A DNA stretch of 28,963 nucleotides from a virus: IMG/VR virus record IMGVR_UViG_3300025423_000070, positions 1 through 28,963 of that record; one strand, 5' to 3'. This document shows, piece by piece, positions 1-6,337 of this stretch (position 1 is its first letter; every line of letters begins with the position of its first letter). Below the pieces are notes generated by a model that was not told the origin of the DNA, searched no databases, and was given only the letters and a program-made list of their open reading frames with translations. A program made the position numbers and the translations under genes.

Positions 1-1683
1 TTTGGCCAGCCGCACAGCCCAAAGAAGTCGGTCATGCTCACCGGCGACGACCTGACGGCCGACGACCTCAGCGTACAGGGCATCAGCGTCGACGAGGTCC
101 TGCACTCGATGAACATCCTGCCAGCAGCGCCACAGGAGCACGTTCCTGCCGCGCCAAGGCCCCAGCCCACCCCTACCCCTATGGCCCCCGGTCTGGACGA
201 CTACAGCCGGTCCATCAATGCCATTCAGCACCTCGACCCTGACATCACGCACGACGAATGGGTGATGGTCGGCATGGCCTTGAAGGACGGCCTGCAGGAG
301 CAGGGATACCAGATCTGGCTGGACTGGTCAAAAAAAGGATCAAAGTTCACCTCGGAGCAAGAGTGCGAGCAGAAGTGGCGCAGCTTCAAGAAATCAGGGG
401 TGAAGATCAACACGCTGTTCGGCATGGCCCAGAGGGCTGGCTGGCAGAACCCGCGCAAGGGACTGCCAAAGCAAAAGCCATCTGCCTATCAGGAGTTCGA
501 GCCCTACATCACCAACCCGGGTATTGACCCTGACACAGGGGAAATCCTAGAACCACCACCGCCACAACTCCCAAATGGCTGGCCGGAGCTTGAATACAGC
601 CTTGGCAAGCTACCGGCCATTGACTACCTCATCGAAGGCTTCCTCGCCCACTCCTTTGGCGTCTTTGCTGGCCAGCCGGGGGTCGGCAAGACCACAGCGG
701 TGATCTCCCTTGCCCTCATAGTTGCCGGGTTCAACATCCCGGGCTCTGACTGCACCGCCAAGTCCAGACGCAAGGTGATCTACGTCTCCGAAGACTCAGC
801 ACAAATTGTCCGCAGCCTGTACGGCTACTGCAAGATATTCAACTTCGACCCACATGAAATCTCACAATGGTTGATCCTGATTGACTCGAAACGCAGCGAC
901 GTTGACGAGGTCCTGCAACTGGCGCACAACGTAATACGCCACACATTAAATAATGAACGCCCATGGCTAATTATAGATACCGCAAATGCAACTCTGGATA
1001 TTGAAAACGAAAACGACAATTCCGAGGTGGGTAAATATATTGCAGCGCTCAAGCAACTGATTTACACGAAACTGCACACCCCAATAACCATCGTCACGCA
1101 CACTTCAAAAACATCAGGGCGTGGCGACGACGCGGCCCTTGCGCGCGGCGCGTCGGCGTTCACCGGCGACGCGACTCTTACCGGGGCCATCTTCCTAGAC
1201 CAAGACGAAGAGCGCTATTTCAGGCTCACCAAGCACCGCTACGAGCCGGAATTCAAAGAGGTGAGGTTTGACACCCAGTTCCATGAGGCCACGGTCCTTG
1301 ACCGGCACGGCGACCCCCAGTCCCAGCGCTGCATTGTCGTGACCCCAATTTCATCATCCCAGACGGCCCGCCAAGTAGCACGGGAAGAGGCCCAGAGCGC
1401 TGAGCAGCAGGCCCGCGTGACCGACGTGCTGGACCGGGTCACCCTTTACGTGCGGAACCTGATCAACACCACGCCGCAGGGCGTCTGCATGCGCAAGGGC
1501 AGGCTGCCAAAGAACCCGCCGGTGGCCATGGCGGGCATGCACCGGCTGGCGCTGGATGAAATACGCGGGGCGGTTGAGGGCGCGTCTTCGAACGACGTGC
1601 GCGGTCGGCTGGTCTGGAAAATCATCCACGAGTTTGCGCCCTCGGCCGAGAACGCCGACAACCTGTGGGTGCGTCTGGCTTAA
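1..1683 (+). CDS. Primase/replicative helicase-like ATPase (PriCT-2 + RecA-like domain), 5' end outside window
   Basis: Likely replication protein that unwinds or primes phage DNA. The reading frame is open from base 1 with no stop before the first ATG at 34, so the gene probably begins upstream, perhaps with a prim-pol domain; this is inference. Counting from the ATG at 34, residues about 58-138 look like a PriCT-2 (primase C-terminal) domain (DEWVMVGMALKDGL ... GMAQRAGW). A RecA/RepA-type ATPase follows, with Walker A GQPGVGKT at 213-220 and Walker B PWLIID at 310-315. A THTSK segment and the RGASAFTGDA region fit AAA_25/RepA-like helicases. Codons at roughly 930-1110, which encode the Walker B region, are much more AT-rich than the flanks, suggesting a recombined patch. 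The iteron region directly downstream supports a role in origin recognition or replication. Confidence 0.85.
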   Translation, partial: FGQPHSPKKSVMLTGDDLTADDLSVQGISVDEVLHSMNILPAAPQEHVPAAPRPQPTPTPMAPGLDDYSRSINAIQHLDPDITHDEWVMVGMALKDGLQEQGYQIWLDWSKKGSKFTSEQECEQKWRSFKKSGVKINTLFGMAQRAGWQNPRKGLPKQKPSAYQEFEPYITNPGIDPDTGEILEPPPPQLPNGWPELEYSLGKLPAIDYLIEGFLAHSFGVFAGQPGVGKTTAVISLALIVAGFNIPGSDCTAKSRRKVIYVSEDSAQIVRSLYGYCKIFNFDPHEISQWLILIDSKRSDVDEVLQLAHNVIRHTLNNERPWLIIDTANATLDIENENDNSEVGKYIAALKQLIYTKLHTPITIVTHTSKTSGRGDDAALARGASAFTGDATLTGAIFLDQDEERYFRLTKHRYEPEFKEVRFDTQFHEATVLDRHGDPQSQRCIVVTPISSSQTARQVAREEAQSAEQQARVTDVLDRVTLYVRNLINTTPQGVCMRKGRLPKNPPVAMAGMHRLALDEIRGAVEGASSNDVRGRLVWKIIHEFAPSAENADNLWVRLA

Positions 1684-1724
1684 GGGTGCGGTCTTGAATG
1701 TGTTGAATGTGTTGAATGTGTTTA

Positions 1725-1741
1725 GACTGTGTTGCACAGTC
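1725..1741. repeat. Inverted repeat inside iteron block A
   Basis: GACTGTG and CACAGTC form a perfect 7-bp inverted repeat around TTG. It is nested in a larger, nearly perfect palindrome between 1712 and 1752, where TTGAATGTG faces CACATTCAA. Confidence 0.6.
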
Positions 1742-1773
1742 AACACATTCAAGAAAAGGCAGGGTCGGAGCGG

Positions 1774-1803
1774 TGCAGTGCGCGCTATAAAGCGCACTGC
1801 ACG
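1774..1803. repeat. 11-bp perfect inverted repeat between iteron blocks
   Basis: GTGCAGTGCGC (1774-1784) and GCGCACTGCAC (1793-1803) are perfect inverted copies separated by eight bases that include TATAAA. The inner GCGCT...AGCGC offers an alternative pairing. It lies midway between the two iteron blocks and could be an operator, a cruciform or part of the origin. There is no following T-run, so a terminator role is unlikely. Confidence 0.6.
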
Positions 1804-1820
1804 TCCACCATTCGGTCGAG

Positions 1821-1829
1821 TTATCCACA
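1821..1829 (+). promoter_or_regulatory. Perfect DnaA box
   Basis: TTATCCACA matches the bacterial DnaA-box consensus TTATNCACA exactly. It sits between the two iteron blocks, supporting recruitment of host DnaA to this locus. Confidence 0.55.
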
Positions 1830-1952
1830 GGTTGTAAGGTTTTGGTGGGCTTGACTGTGTTGAATGTGTTGAGTGTGTTTTCCCTATAGTCAACACATTC
1901 AAGACGACACATTCAAGAGAGATGGAGTTGCTTAAAAAAGAGGCAGTTGAAT

Positions 1953-2450
1953 ATGACAGAAAACTTACAGAAGGTTGGTGGTGGCGAGCATGTGGTCCTT
2001 GAGAAGTTGCGCGCCGATTTTGGGGGGGCTTGGCTCCGTGCAGGTGAGGACCCCGACGAGCGGGTTAAGTGCGTGGATTGTGCGCACCGGATGACCGTCG
2101 AGGCGACGCTCAAGTTCACCTCGGCGGACTTCGAGAAGGTGCGAAAGAGCAACCGGTTTCAATGGATGTACCCGGTGGCCAAGATCGCCCGGGGGGGGGT
2201 AACGGTGCCGTACCAGAACAGCTACTGCGCCAAGACCAAGCTGGATCCGATCCCGATCCCGCACCGGTGCGAACTGTTCAAGGCCAAGGCCAAATGCACG
2301 GAAGAGGCGCTAAACTGGATGGATGACGACGACACCCCAGCGCCAGCAGCGCCAAAGCAAGGAACACCAAGAGCAGGTCAAGCTGGTGATGTGGCTGCGC
2401 GCGTTCCGCCCCGACGTAATGCTGGCGGCGATACCGAATGGTGGCTATAG
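1953..2450 (+). CDS. Small cysteine-rich (possible zinc-binding) protein, unknown function
   Basis: Hypothetical protein of 165 residues from the ATG at 1953. This start is preferred over an in-frame TTG at 1947 because AAAGAGG (1937-1943) lies nine bases upstream. CxxC (CVDCAH) in the N-terminal half and paired cysteines further on (YC..., RCELF...KC) suggest a zinc site in a compact domain. Cysteines lie on both sides of a nine-G run (2191-2199) in the same frame, so the frame appears intact. The last ~40 residues are Pro/Ala/Arg-rich and overlap the VRR-NUC gene by 128 bp. That tail may be a by-product of the overlap. The gene sits between the putative origin and the nuclease, so a DNA-transaction role is plausible but unproven. 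Confidence 0.7.
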   Translation: MTENLQKVGGGEHVVLEKLRADFGGAWLRAGEDPDERVKCVDCAHRMTVEATLKFTSADFEKVRKSNRFQWMYPVAKIARGGVTVPYQNSYCAKTKLDPIPIPHRCELFKAKAKCTEEALNWMDDDDTPAPAAPKQGTPRAGQAGDVAARVPPRRNAGGDTEWWL

Positions 2451-2700
2451 GAAGGCCGCTGAGGCCATCAGGCTGAAAAGTGAGGGGGTGGTAGCTGGAA
2501 TGCCAGATCTCATGATATTGGAGCCCTCCCGTGCGTTCTGTGGCCTTTTTATTGAAATGAAAACTGAAGAGGGAGTTGTCAGCCCGGAGCAGCACAATAT
2601 TCACGCTCAGTTGATGGCGCGTGGATATGCGGTGCACACCTGCAGGTCATACGAGTCGGCTAAAAAAATAATACTGGAATACTTGAGCACAAAAAAATAA
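2323..2700 (+). CDS. VRR-NUC domain nuclease
   Basis: Stand-alone virus-type replication-repair nuclease of 125 residues, the usual size for phage VRR-NUC proteins. These are PD-(D/E)XK nucleases acting on branched or structured DNA. Visible motifs are an N-terminal EHQEQ helix (about 14-18), IPNGG (about 37-41), GMPDL with the catalytic Asp at about 62, IEMK (77-80) supplying the Glu and Lys, and SPEQ (87-90). The ATG at 2323 lies within the preceding gene; a GAAGAGG at 2301-2307 is a distant possible ribosome site. It is the last gene before the terminator at 2695-2722. Nearby replication genes suggest it processes replication or recombination intermediates. Confidence 0.9.
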   Translation: MTTTPQRQQRQSKEHQEQVKLVMWLRAFRPDVMLAAIPNGGYRKAAEAIRLKSEGVVAGMPDLMILEPSRAFCGLFIEMKTEEGVVSPEQHNIHAQLMARGYAVHTCRSYESAKKIILEYLSTKK

Positions 2701-2722
2701 ACCCGCCGAGGCGGGTTTATTT
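2695..2722. terminator. Bidirectional intrinsic terminator
   Basis: AAATAAACCCGCC (2695-2707) pairs perfectly with GGCGGGTTTATTT (2710-2722). Folded RNA would have a GC-rich core, a CGAG loop and an A/U stem extension giving a U-rich tail on both strands. It lies between convergent transcription units: the VRR-NUC gene overlaps its left edge, and the minus-strand operon ends at 2738. Confidence 0.9.
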
Positions 2723-2737
2723 ATTGGCCGGTGCAGA

Positions 2738-2827
2738 TCACCAGAAATAGAAGTACACGACAAACGGCCATCCAATCAGCGCGGCGATCAACACCGCACC
2801 GGCCAAGTCGTTCAGGAACTGTTTCAT
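2738..2827 (-). CDS. 29-residue membrane peptide, last gene of the minus operon
   Basis: Short ORF that begins MKQFLNDLAGAV and ends PFVVYFYFW. After a short polar N-terminus, residues about 8-28 form one hydrophobic, aromatic-rich span, predicting a single-pass inner-membrane peptide. AGGAG sits seven bases before the ATG, and the ORF starts 11 bases after the stop of the preceding gene, so translation is credible. It is followed immediately by the terminator. The function is unknown. Small phage membrane peptides can be holin-like, superinfection-related or regulators of host membrane proteins; nothing here decides between these. Confidence 0.65.
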   Translation of the reverse strand: MKQFLNDLAGAVLIAALIGWPFVVYFYFW

Positions 2828-2838
2828 GGCCGCGCTCC

Positions 2839-3204
2839 TTACAGGCTGGTGGTCTTGACCGAGAACCGGGCAGAGACCTTGGTGTGGCGCAGCAGGTCGG
2901 ACTCGACAGGCTGCAGGCCCAGCAACTCCTTGGCGCGCAGCGCGCCCTCGGGAGTGGCCGGGTCGATTCCGGTCCAGCGCACCACCGTGTCGGCCAGCAC
3001 CGCCACGTCGTTGACCGACTTGACGTTGGCCTCGATCACGGTGGCCTTGAACAGCGAGCCAATGAACACTTTGTCGCCACCGGCCGTGGCCTCGTCCTTC
3101 ATGGCGTCCTTGATGGCGTCGGCGGCCTTGGTGAGCTTGGCGATCTGCGCCAGCAGGTTGCCCAGTTGATCTGCAGGGCTCAGGGTGTCGATCGATTGGA
3201 TCAT
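2839..3204 (-). CDS. Conserved-type small phage protein, unknown function
   Basis: Protein of 121 residues. The ATG at 3204 is chosen over longer upstream extensions because GGAG lies eight bases before it, in the repeated leader used by several genes of this operon. The N-terminal half (DQLGNLLAQIAKLTKAADAI) is a predicted amphipathic helix or coiled coil. It is followed by a compact region with GSLFKATV and the C-terminal HTKVSARFSVKT strand. The pattern resembles a small early protein seen in several proteobacterial phages, recalled by style only. A promoter-like element lies about 60 bases upstream (3263-3285), so it may be transcribed separately as well as within the operon. Confidence 0.8.
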   Translation of the reverse strand: MIQSIDTLSPADQLGNLLAQIAKLTKAADAIKDAMKDEATAGGDKVFIGSLFKATVIEANVKSVNDVAVLADTVVRWTGIDPATPEGALRAKELLGLQPVESDLLRHTKVSARFSVKTTSL

Positions 3205-3233
3205 GTCGTTTTCTCCAGTTTCAGGTTTCAGGT

Positions 3234-3629
3234 TTAAGGGTTGTGTCGTGATGACGGGGACGATTCTAGCACAGTTTCCGGCAACTTCACGATCGTCCAC
3301 CAGAGCACCTTCGGGGTCCTGATGTAGCGTTGGGTTGGGTGCTTTGACCATATCACGCCGATCGGGAACATGGGCGGACGCAGGCCAATGGAGTACAGGC
3401 GGCCGTCCGGCGGCACCGGGGTGTATACGGCCCGGCGCTCGTAACTCAAGATTGCGCGCTGCACCGGCACGCCGAGCGTGCGCTTGAGGGCCGTCTTGGG
3501 GCTCAGGACCGGTCCCATGCGCATGGTGCACTGTTCGGTGTTGCGGCACAGCAGCACGCCACCGCCACAGTCCAGCACGGCCGTGGCCGCATGGTGCGCC
3601 ACCGCGCACGCGTGGCAGACGTACCTCAC
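3234..3629 (-). CDS. Hypothetical protein with N-terminal Cys cluster
   Basis: Predicted 131 residues from a GTG at 3629 that overlaps the TGA of the upstream gene (GTGA), implying translational coupling. The N-terminus has YVCHAC and further Cys residues (LDCGG, LLCRNTEQC), a possible zinc knuckle. The rest is basic and aromatic with no domain I recognise. Its final codons cover the GTTGCCGGAAAC element, so coding sequence and promoter-like element overlap. The frame is open well upstream of the GTG, but that stretch is antisense-frame overlap with the neighbouring gene. The start is therefore inferred from operon architecture. Confidence 0.6.
   Translation of the reverse strand: MRYVCHACAVAHHAATAVLDCGGGVLLCRNTEQCTMRMGPVLSPKTALKRTLGVPVQRAILSYERRAVYTPVPPDGRLYSIGLRPPMFPIGVIWSKHPTQRYIRTPKVLWWTIVKLPETVLESSPSSRHNP
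3263..3285 (-). promoter_or_regulatory. Promoter-like element (GTTGCCGGAAAC + extended -10), copy 1
   Basis: On the minus strand, GTTGCCGGAAAC is followed by TGTGCTAGAAT, an extended -10 (TGC plus TAGAAT). The same 19 bases TAGCACAGTTTCCGGCAAC (plus strand) recur at 5865-5883. No good -35 hexamer is visible, so an activator or extended -10 promoter is likelier than a classical sigma-70 site. It would serve the gene starting at 3204. Confidence 0.45.
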
Positions 3630-3955
3630 GGCTTCGACCTCACGACCGCCAGCACCTCCTCGATCATGCCGACGGCCGCCGGGTTGCGCGCGCCGACGTT
3701 CCAGTCGGTAATGTCCTGCACCGGGGTGCCGTGCTCCGGGCCGCAGTAATTGACGCCGTTCTTCCAGTTGTAGATGGCCGCCACGGTGCCGTCCTCGAAC
3801 TGGATGTCCCACTCGGCGTCGGATTTGTAATCGTCGAACTGGGGCGCGACGCGGCCGAACGCGGCCACCAGTTCGTTGTAGGTGGCCGTCAGGTAGCCCT
3901 GCAGGCTTGTGCCTTCGAGGTCGATCTCAGATTGGTTGTGGGTGATGTATTTCAT
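3626..3955 (-). CDS. Small acidic phage protein, unknown function
   Basis: Protein of 109 residues. The ATG at 3955 overlaps the upstream gene's stop (ATGA), and AGGAG lies eight bases before it. The centre reads FDDYKSDAEWDIQFEDGTVAAIYNW followed by KNGVNY, here split for length. This Asp/Glu-rich beta-type core recurs, as I recall, in small early proteins of many phages whose function is unknown. The gene is the second of a coupled trio (84-aa, 109-aa and 131-aa products) with overlapping stops and starts, so the products may be needed in fixed ratio or act together. Confidence 0.8.
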   Translation of the reverse strand: MKYITHNQSEIDLEGTSLQGYLTATYNELVAAFGRVAPQFDDYKSDAEWDIQFEDGTVAAIYNWKNGVNYCGPEHGTPVQDITDWNVGARNPAAVGMIEEVLAVVRSKP

Positions 3956-4206
3956 GCTGTCGCTCCTTGCAGTTGAGGGGGGTTGATGGGGGCTTGGCCA
4001 AGCTTGGCCAGCGCGGCTTGGCGCTCGCGCAAGGCGTCGATTTCGGCCCAGAGCTTGACGTAATACTCGTCGTCGGTGCTCAGGTCCTTGTGCAGCGCCA
4101 GCGTGTCGTGGCAGTCGTTCAGGGCCCGGCGGCAGGTGTACCAGTCGTACGCCCGGACCTTGTGGGTCATCAGGCCGTGCCACTGGCTGTAGGTGAGTCC
4201 TGTCAT
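3952..4206 (-). CDS. Hypothetical 84-aa helical protein
   Basis: Starts at the ATG at 4206, with TGGAG ten bases upstream, after a GC-rich hairpin that separates it from the DUF932 gene. The sequence is mostly helical and Trp/Tyr-rich (YSQWHGLMTH, YDWYTCRRALNDCHDT), with a charged amphipathic helix (LWAEIDALRERQAALAKL). No domain is recognised. Its stop overlaps the ATG of the next gene (ATGA), so the two are probably translationally coupled. Confidence 0.75.
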   Translation of the reverse strand: MTGLTYSQWHGLMTHKVRAYDWYTCRRALNDCHDTLALHKDLSTDDEYYVKLWAEIDALRERQAALAKLGQAPINPPQLQGATA

Positions 4207-4224
4207 GGTGGTGTGCTCCAGTGA

Positions 4225-4242
4225 CGGGGGCCGAGGCCCCCG
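4225..4242 (-). other. GC-rich intergenic hairpin
   Basis: CGGGGGCC and GGCCCCCG are perfect inverted copies around GA, just downstream of the DUF932 stop codon and upstream of the next ribosome site. No U-tract follows on the minus strand, so it looks like an mRNA-stabilising or processing hairpin rather than a terminator. Confidence 0.55.
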
Positions 4243-4248
4243 GGTTGA

Positions 4249-5115
4249 TTAAAGGTATGCGTGCTCGTGCTTGGCGACGAACTCGTCGACGCCCTGCTGG
4301 GACTTGGCCTGAGCCAGAGTGTCGGCCAGCACCCAGAGGGCCTTGTTGAGCTTGACGTTCTCGTTCACGCCGCCGACCTCGCGGGTGGTCATGCGGCGGC
4401 CGGTCTTGGCGCGCCCGGGCATGCCGCCCATCACGAGGTTTTCTTGCACTCGATTGAAGGTCGTCCACAGGTCGTCTTTGAAGTCCTCATGGCGGCGCGC
4501 GCCCAGCGCACGGTTGGCCGTCACCGGTGCGTCGTCGCCCCAGCGCAACTGCAGCGCAGCGCGTCCAAAGGCCAGCACCTCGGGTTGGCTGAGCTTCAGG
4601 GCCTTGTACTCGCTGATGCGCTCCATGACCTGCTCAGAGGCGTCTACGACGCGCCATGAGGCGTCAATGACGTCGTCGACCACGTTGCCGGTGTGGCGCA
4701 CGCGGATGTCGTCGTGTACGTTCCCGGCGATCAGGCCGTTGGAGCAGACCATGCGGAACACTCCGGACATGATCTGGTAGCTGCTGGTGCCGTCGTGGCT
4801 GTTGACCAGCACGATCTCAGGCACCTCGCCCTTGGCCTCGATCGCAGAGGCGTGGCGCAGGCGCACGAGGTGCTTGGTGTGCTCACGCTTGCCAGCGTCG
4901 CGCACGCGGGTCTGACGCACCTCGAAGGGCTGGAAGCCCTCGCTGCGCAGGCCGTCGATCACCTGCAGGGTGGGGATGAACGCGTAGCGCTCGCCACGGC
5001 TCTCATGCGCCTCGGAGGCCAGCACGCTGGGGGCGTAGCGGGCGATCTGGTCGTTGCTGAGGGCGTGGTTGGAGCGGAACACGGTCTGGTTAGAAGAGCG
5101 GCCGAATGCGTACAT
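4249..5115 (-). CDS. DUF932 domain protein
   Basis: Protein of 288 residues matching the DUF932 family found on phages and plasmids. Visible hallmarks are the N-terminal YAFIPTLQVIDGLRSEGFQP, VRQTRVRD, KHLVRLR, the central IVLVNSHDGTSSYQIMSGVF segment, RMVCSNGLI, and a helical C-terminal half. Family members are typically 250-400 residues, so this one is full length. Biochemical function is not established; an association with replication or DNA metabolism is often assumed from context. The ATG at 5115 has AAGGA eight bases upstream. It is the largest product of the minus operon and follows a hairpin repeat (5161-5208). Confidence 0.9.
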   Translation of the reverse strand: MYAFGRSSNQTVFRSNHALSNDQIARYAPSVLASEAHESRGERYAFIPTLQVIDGLRSEGFQPFEVRQTRVRDAGKREHTKHLVRLRHASAIEAKGEVPEIVLVNSHDGTSSYQIMSGVFRMVCSNGLIAGNVHDDIRVRHTGNVVDDVIDASWRVVDASEQVMERISEYKALKLSQPEVLAFGRAALQLRWGDDAPVTANRALGARRHEDFKDDLWTTFNRVQENLVMGGMPGRAKTGRRMTTREVGGVNENVKLNKALWVLADTLAQAKSQQGVDEFVAKHEHAYL

Positions 5116-5160
5116 GATGAAGTCCTTTTTTCGTTTACAGGTTTAAGGGTTTGGCGAGAG

Positions 5161-5208
5161 GGATTCCCACCGCACAGCCCAGCACGCCGGGCTGTACGTC
5201 GGGTCATC
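5161..5208 (-). repeat. Intergenic hairpin repeat, copy R1
   Basis: A 48-bp element shared with 6643-6690 and 6943-6990, beginning GGATTCCCACCGCACAGCCC. The inverted repeat arms lie at 5174-5183 and 5186-5195. This copy carries one substitution in an arm. In minus-strand RNA the change leaves a G-U pair, whereas in plus-strand RNA it would be an A-C mismatch. The preserved pairing supports function in the minus-strand transcript. Confidence 0.75.
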
Positions 5209-5830
5209 AGCCGACCAGCTTGGGGCGCTGGATGACCGTCTGCTTGACGCCGTCGCGCACGCCGTGCTCTTTGACCACGGCGGTGACGGTCAGACTGTCG
5301 CCCTTACCGCGCAGGCCGTCGCCGTCGGCCTTGAAAAAGAACGCGCCGGAATTGCCCTTGTAGACCACGACGTTCTGGTCGGCGTCTTCGCAGATGTACA
5401 GGTACGACGTGCCGTACGCGCTCTCCAGCGTCACGACGTGCACGATCGTTAGGGTGACAGTCAGCTTGGCACCGACCTCGCCCAAATGCACGCGTTTGGC
5501 GTTCAGGGCGGCCTTTTTGTCGGCCCACTCGGCCTTGCGGTCGGCCGCCTGCGCCATGGAGCGGCGCACCGCATCTGTCTGGTTGGGGGTCAGCTTGCCG
5601 TAGGTGTCCAGTGCGTAGGCCATTTTGGACAAGAACGTGCCGCCCTCAATCAGGCTGCCTCGGGCGTCGCGTGCCTCGCGTGCCATCAGGAAGTCGAAGA
5701 TGTCGCCGAAGTCAGGCGTGTTGCGAATGTAGGTGGTGCGTGCGTTGTGCAAGATGTTGCGCTTGACGGCCGCTTCGTATGCGCCGGGGTGCATGATGTG
5801 GCCAGCGTCGAGGGATTGCAGATCAGACAT
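5207..5830 (-). CDS. Putative OB-fold-type nucleic-acid-binding early protein
   Basis: Protein of 207 residues starting at the ATG at 5830, with GGAG seven bases upstream. The N-terminal half is helical and charged (KAEWADKKAALNAKRVH). The C-terminal ~85 residues form a beta-rich unit (AKLTVTLTIVHVVTLE ... YLYICEDADQNVVVYKG ... GDSLTVTAVVKEHG ... GVKQTVIQRPKL). The final GD...VKxH...G.KQT.I.R pattern resembles the OB-fold-like C-terminal units of phage and plasmid DNA-binding proteins; this is inference from pattern, not a search. A promoter-like element lies just upstream (5861-5883). Tandem stop codons (TGATGA) run into hairpin repeat R1. Confidence 0.8.
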   Translation of the reverse strand: MSDLQSLDAGHIMHPGAYEAAVKRNILHNARTTYIRNTPDFGDIFDFLMAREARDARGSLIEGGTFLSKMAYALDTYGKLTPNQTDAVRRSMAQAADRKAEWADKKAALNAKRVHLGEVGAKLTVTLTIVHVVTLESAYGTSYLYICEDADQNVVVYKGNSGAFFFKADGDGLRGKGDSLTVTAVVKEHGVRDGVKQTVIQRPKLVG

Positions 5831-5860
5831 TTTTAGCTCCAGTGGGTGATTGACGGTTCG

Positions 5861-5883
5861 AGTGTAGCACAGTTTCCGGCAAC
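5861..5883 (-). promoter_or_regulatory. Promoter-like element (GTTGCCGGAAAC + extended -10), copy 2
   Basis: On the minus strand, GTTGCCGGAAAC is followed by TGTGCTACACT, with TGC plus TACACT as a possible extended -10. It lies within the 62-bp gap between two genes, 30-50 bases upstream of the ATG at 5830. A TTGCAA at 5885-5890 could be a weak -35 at a 19-base spacing. Confidence 0.45.
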
Positions 5884-5892
5884 GCTTGCAAA

Positions 5893-6273
5893 TCAGCGCC
5901 AAGCCTCCTCGGCGGCCTCGCGGTGCTCCCACGCGAGGTCGTCGTCTTGACCATAGGCCATGTACGCGTCGGAGCCGTAGACCGGGCGGCCTTCGCGCCA
6001 AGCGTCGAACCCGACCGGCAGCTTGCCCAGCGCCAGACGGGCGTTCAGGGCCTCGCACAGGGCCTGCGCAACGGGCACGACGTCGCTGGCGTGGCCGGAC
6101 CCCATGGGAAGCTCCCACGTGTCGCCGTGGTCGTTGGCGGCCACCACGACGGCCCGGGTGCCGTAGGTGTATCCGCGCGGGTTGGACATGTCGGCGTTCT
6201 CAGGGTTCTGGCCAATGATGACCTCGTAGGGCATGACGTAGAACTGGGTGACGGCTTGGCGGTTTGCTTGCAT
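5893..6273 (-). CDS. Hypothetical 126-aa early phage protein
   Basis: Starts at the ATG at 6273, with GGAG seven bases upstream. The N-terminal QFYVMPYEVIIGQNPEN and GTRAVVVAANDHGDTWELP regions read as a small beta sheet. The C-terminal part (VAQALCEALNARLALGKLPVGF ... DDLAWEHREAAEEAWR) is helical and acidic. No family is recognised. GC-rich codon use matches its neighbours. A perfect hairpin (6312-6331) separates it from the upstream gene. Confidence 0.75.
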   Translation of the reverse strand: MQANRQAVTQFYVMPYEVIIGQNPENADMSNPRGYTYGTRAVVVAANDHGDTWELPMGSGHASDVVPVAQALCEALNARLALGKLPVGFDAWREGRPVYGSDAYMAYGQDDDLAWEHREAAEEAWR

Positions 6274-6311
6274 TTTGATCTCCAATGAAAAGGGGGTGAT
6301 GTGGGGGCCAG

Positions 6312-6331
6312 AAGGGCCCTTGCGGGCCCTT
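6312..6331 (-). other. GC-rich intergenic hairpin
   Basis: AAGGGCCC and GGGCCCTT pair perfectly around a TTGC loop between two genes of the minus operon. No U-run follows. It occupies the same position as the R1-R3 hairpins but has an unrelated sequence, suggesting that structure rather than sequence is what is kept at these junctions. Confidence 0.55.
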
Positions 6332-6337
6332 GGCGTC

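Larger units (their letters stand above)
1684..1952. other. Iteron-like repeat region, candidate replication origin
   Basis: Gene-free stretch after the primase/helicase. The 9-mer TTGAATGTG occurs head-to-tail at 1694, 1703 and 1712 and again at 1860. A one-mismatch copy lies at 1869, and inverted copies (CACATTCAA) start at 1744, 1894 and 1908. They form two blocks, each able to fold; 1860-1872 pairs perfectly with 1890-1902. The 17-mer AGTCAACACATTCAAGA recurs exactly 150 bp apart (1738 and 1888). Between the blocks are an 11-bp inverted repeat and a perfect DnaA box. Iterons plus a DnaA box beside a replication gene are classic origin architecture. Alternatives are operator sites or a transcription-attenuating region. 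Confidence 0.6.

Noticed and set aside
8-20. CCGCACAGCCC at the window start, similar to the hairpin repeat
   Set aside because: Only 11 bases match and it lies in coding sequence without the second arm; coincidence.
2731-3237. 168-codon plus-strand ORF opposite the end of the minus operon
   Set aside because: Shadow of the 121-aa and 29-aa minus genes, both of which have good ribosome sites; it begins right after the terminator without its own signals.
5851-5866. GGTTCGAGT resembling a tRNA T-loop
   Set aside because: No acceptor, D or anticodon stems can be formed around it; it lies in the promoter-like gap.
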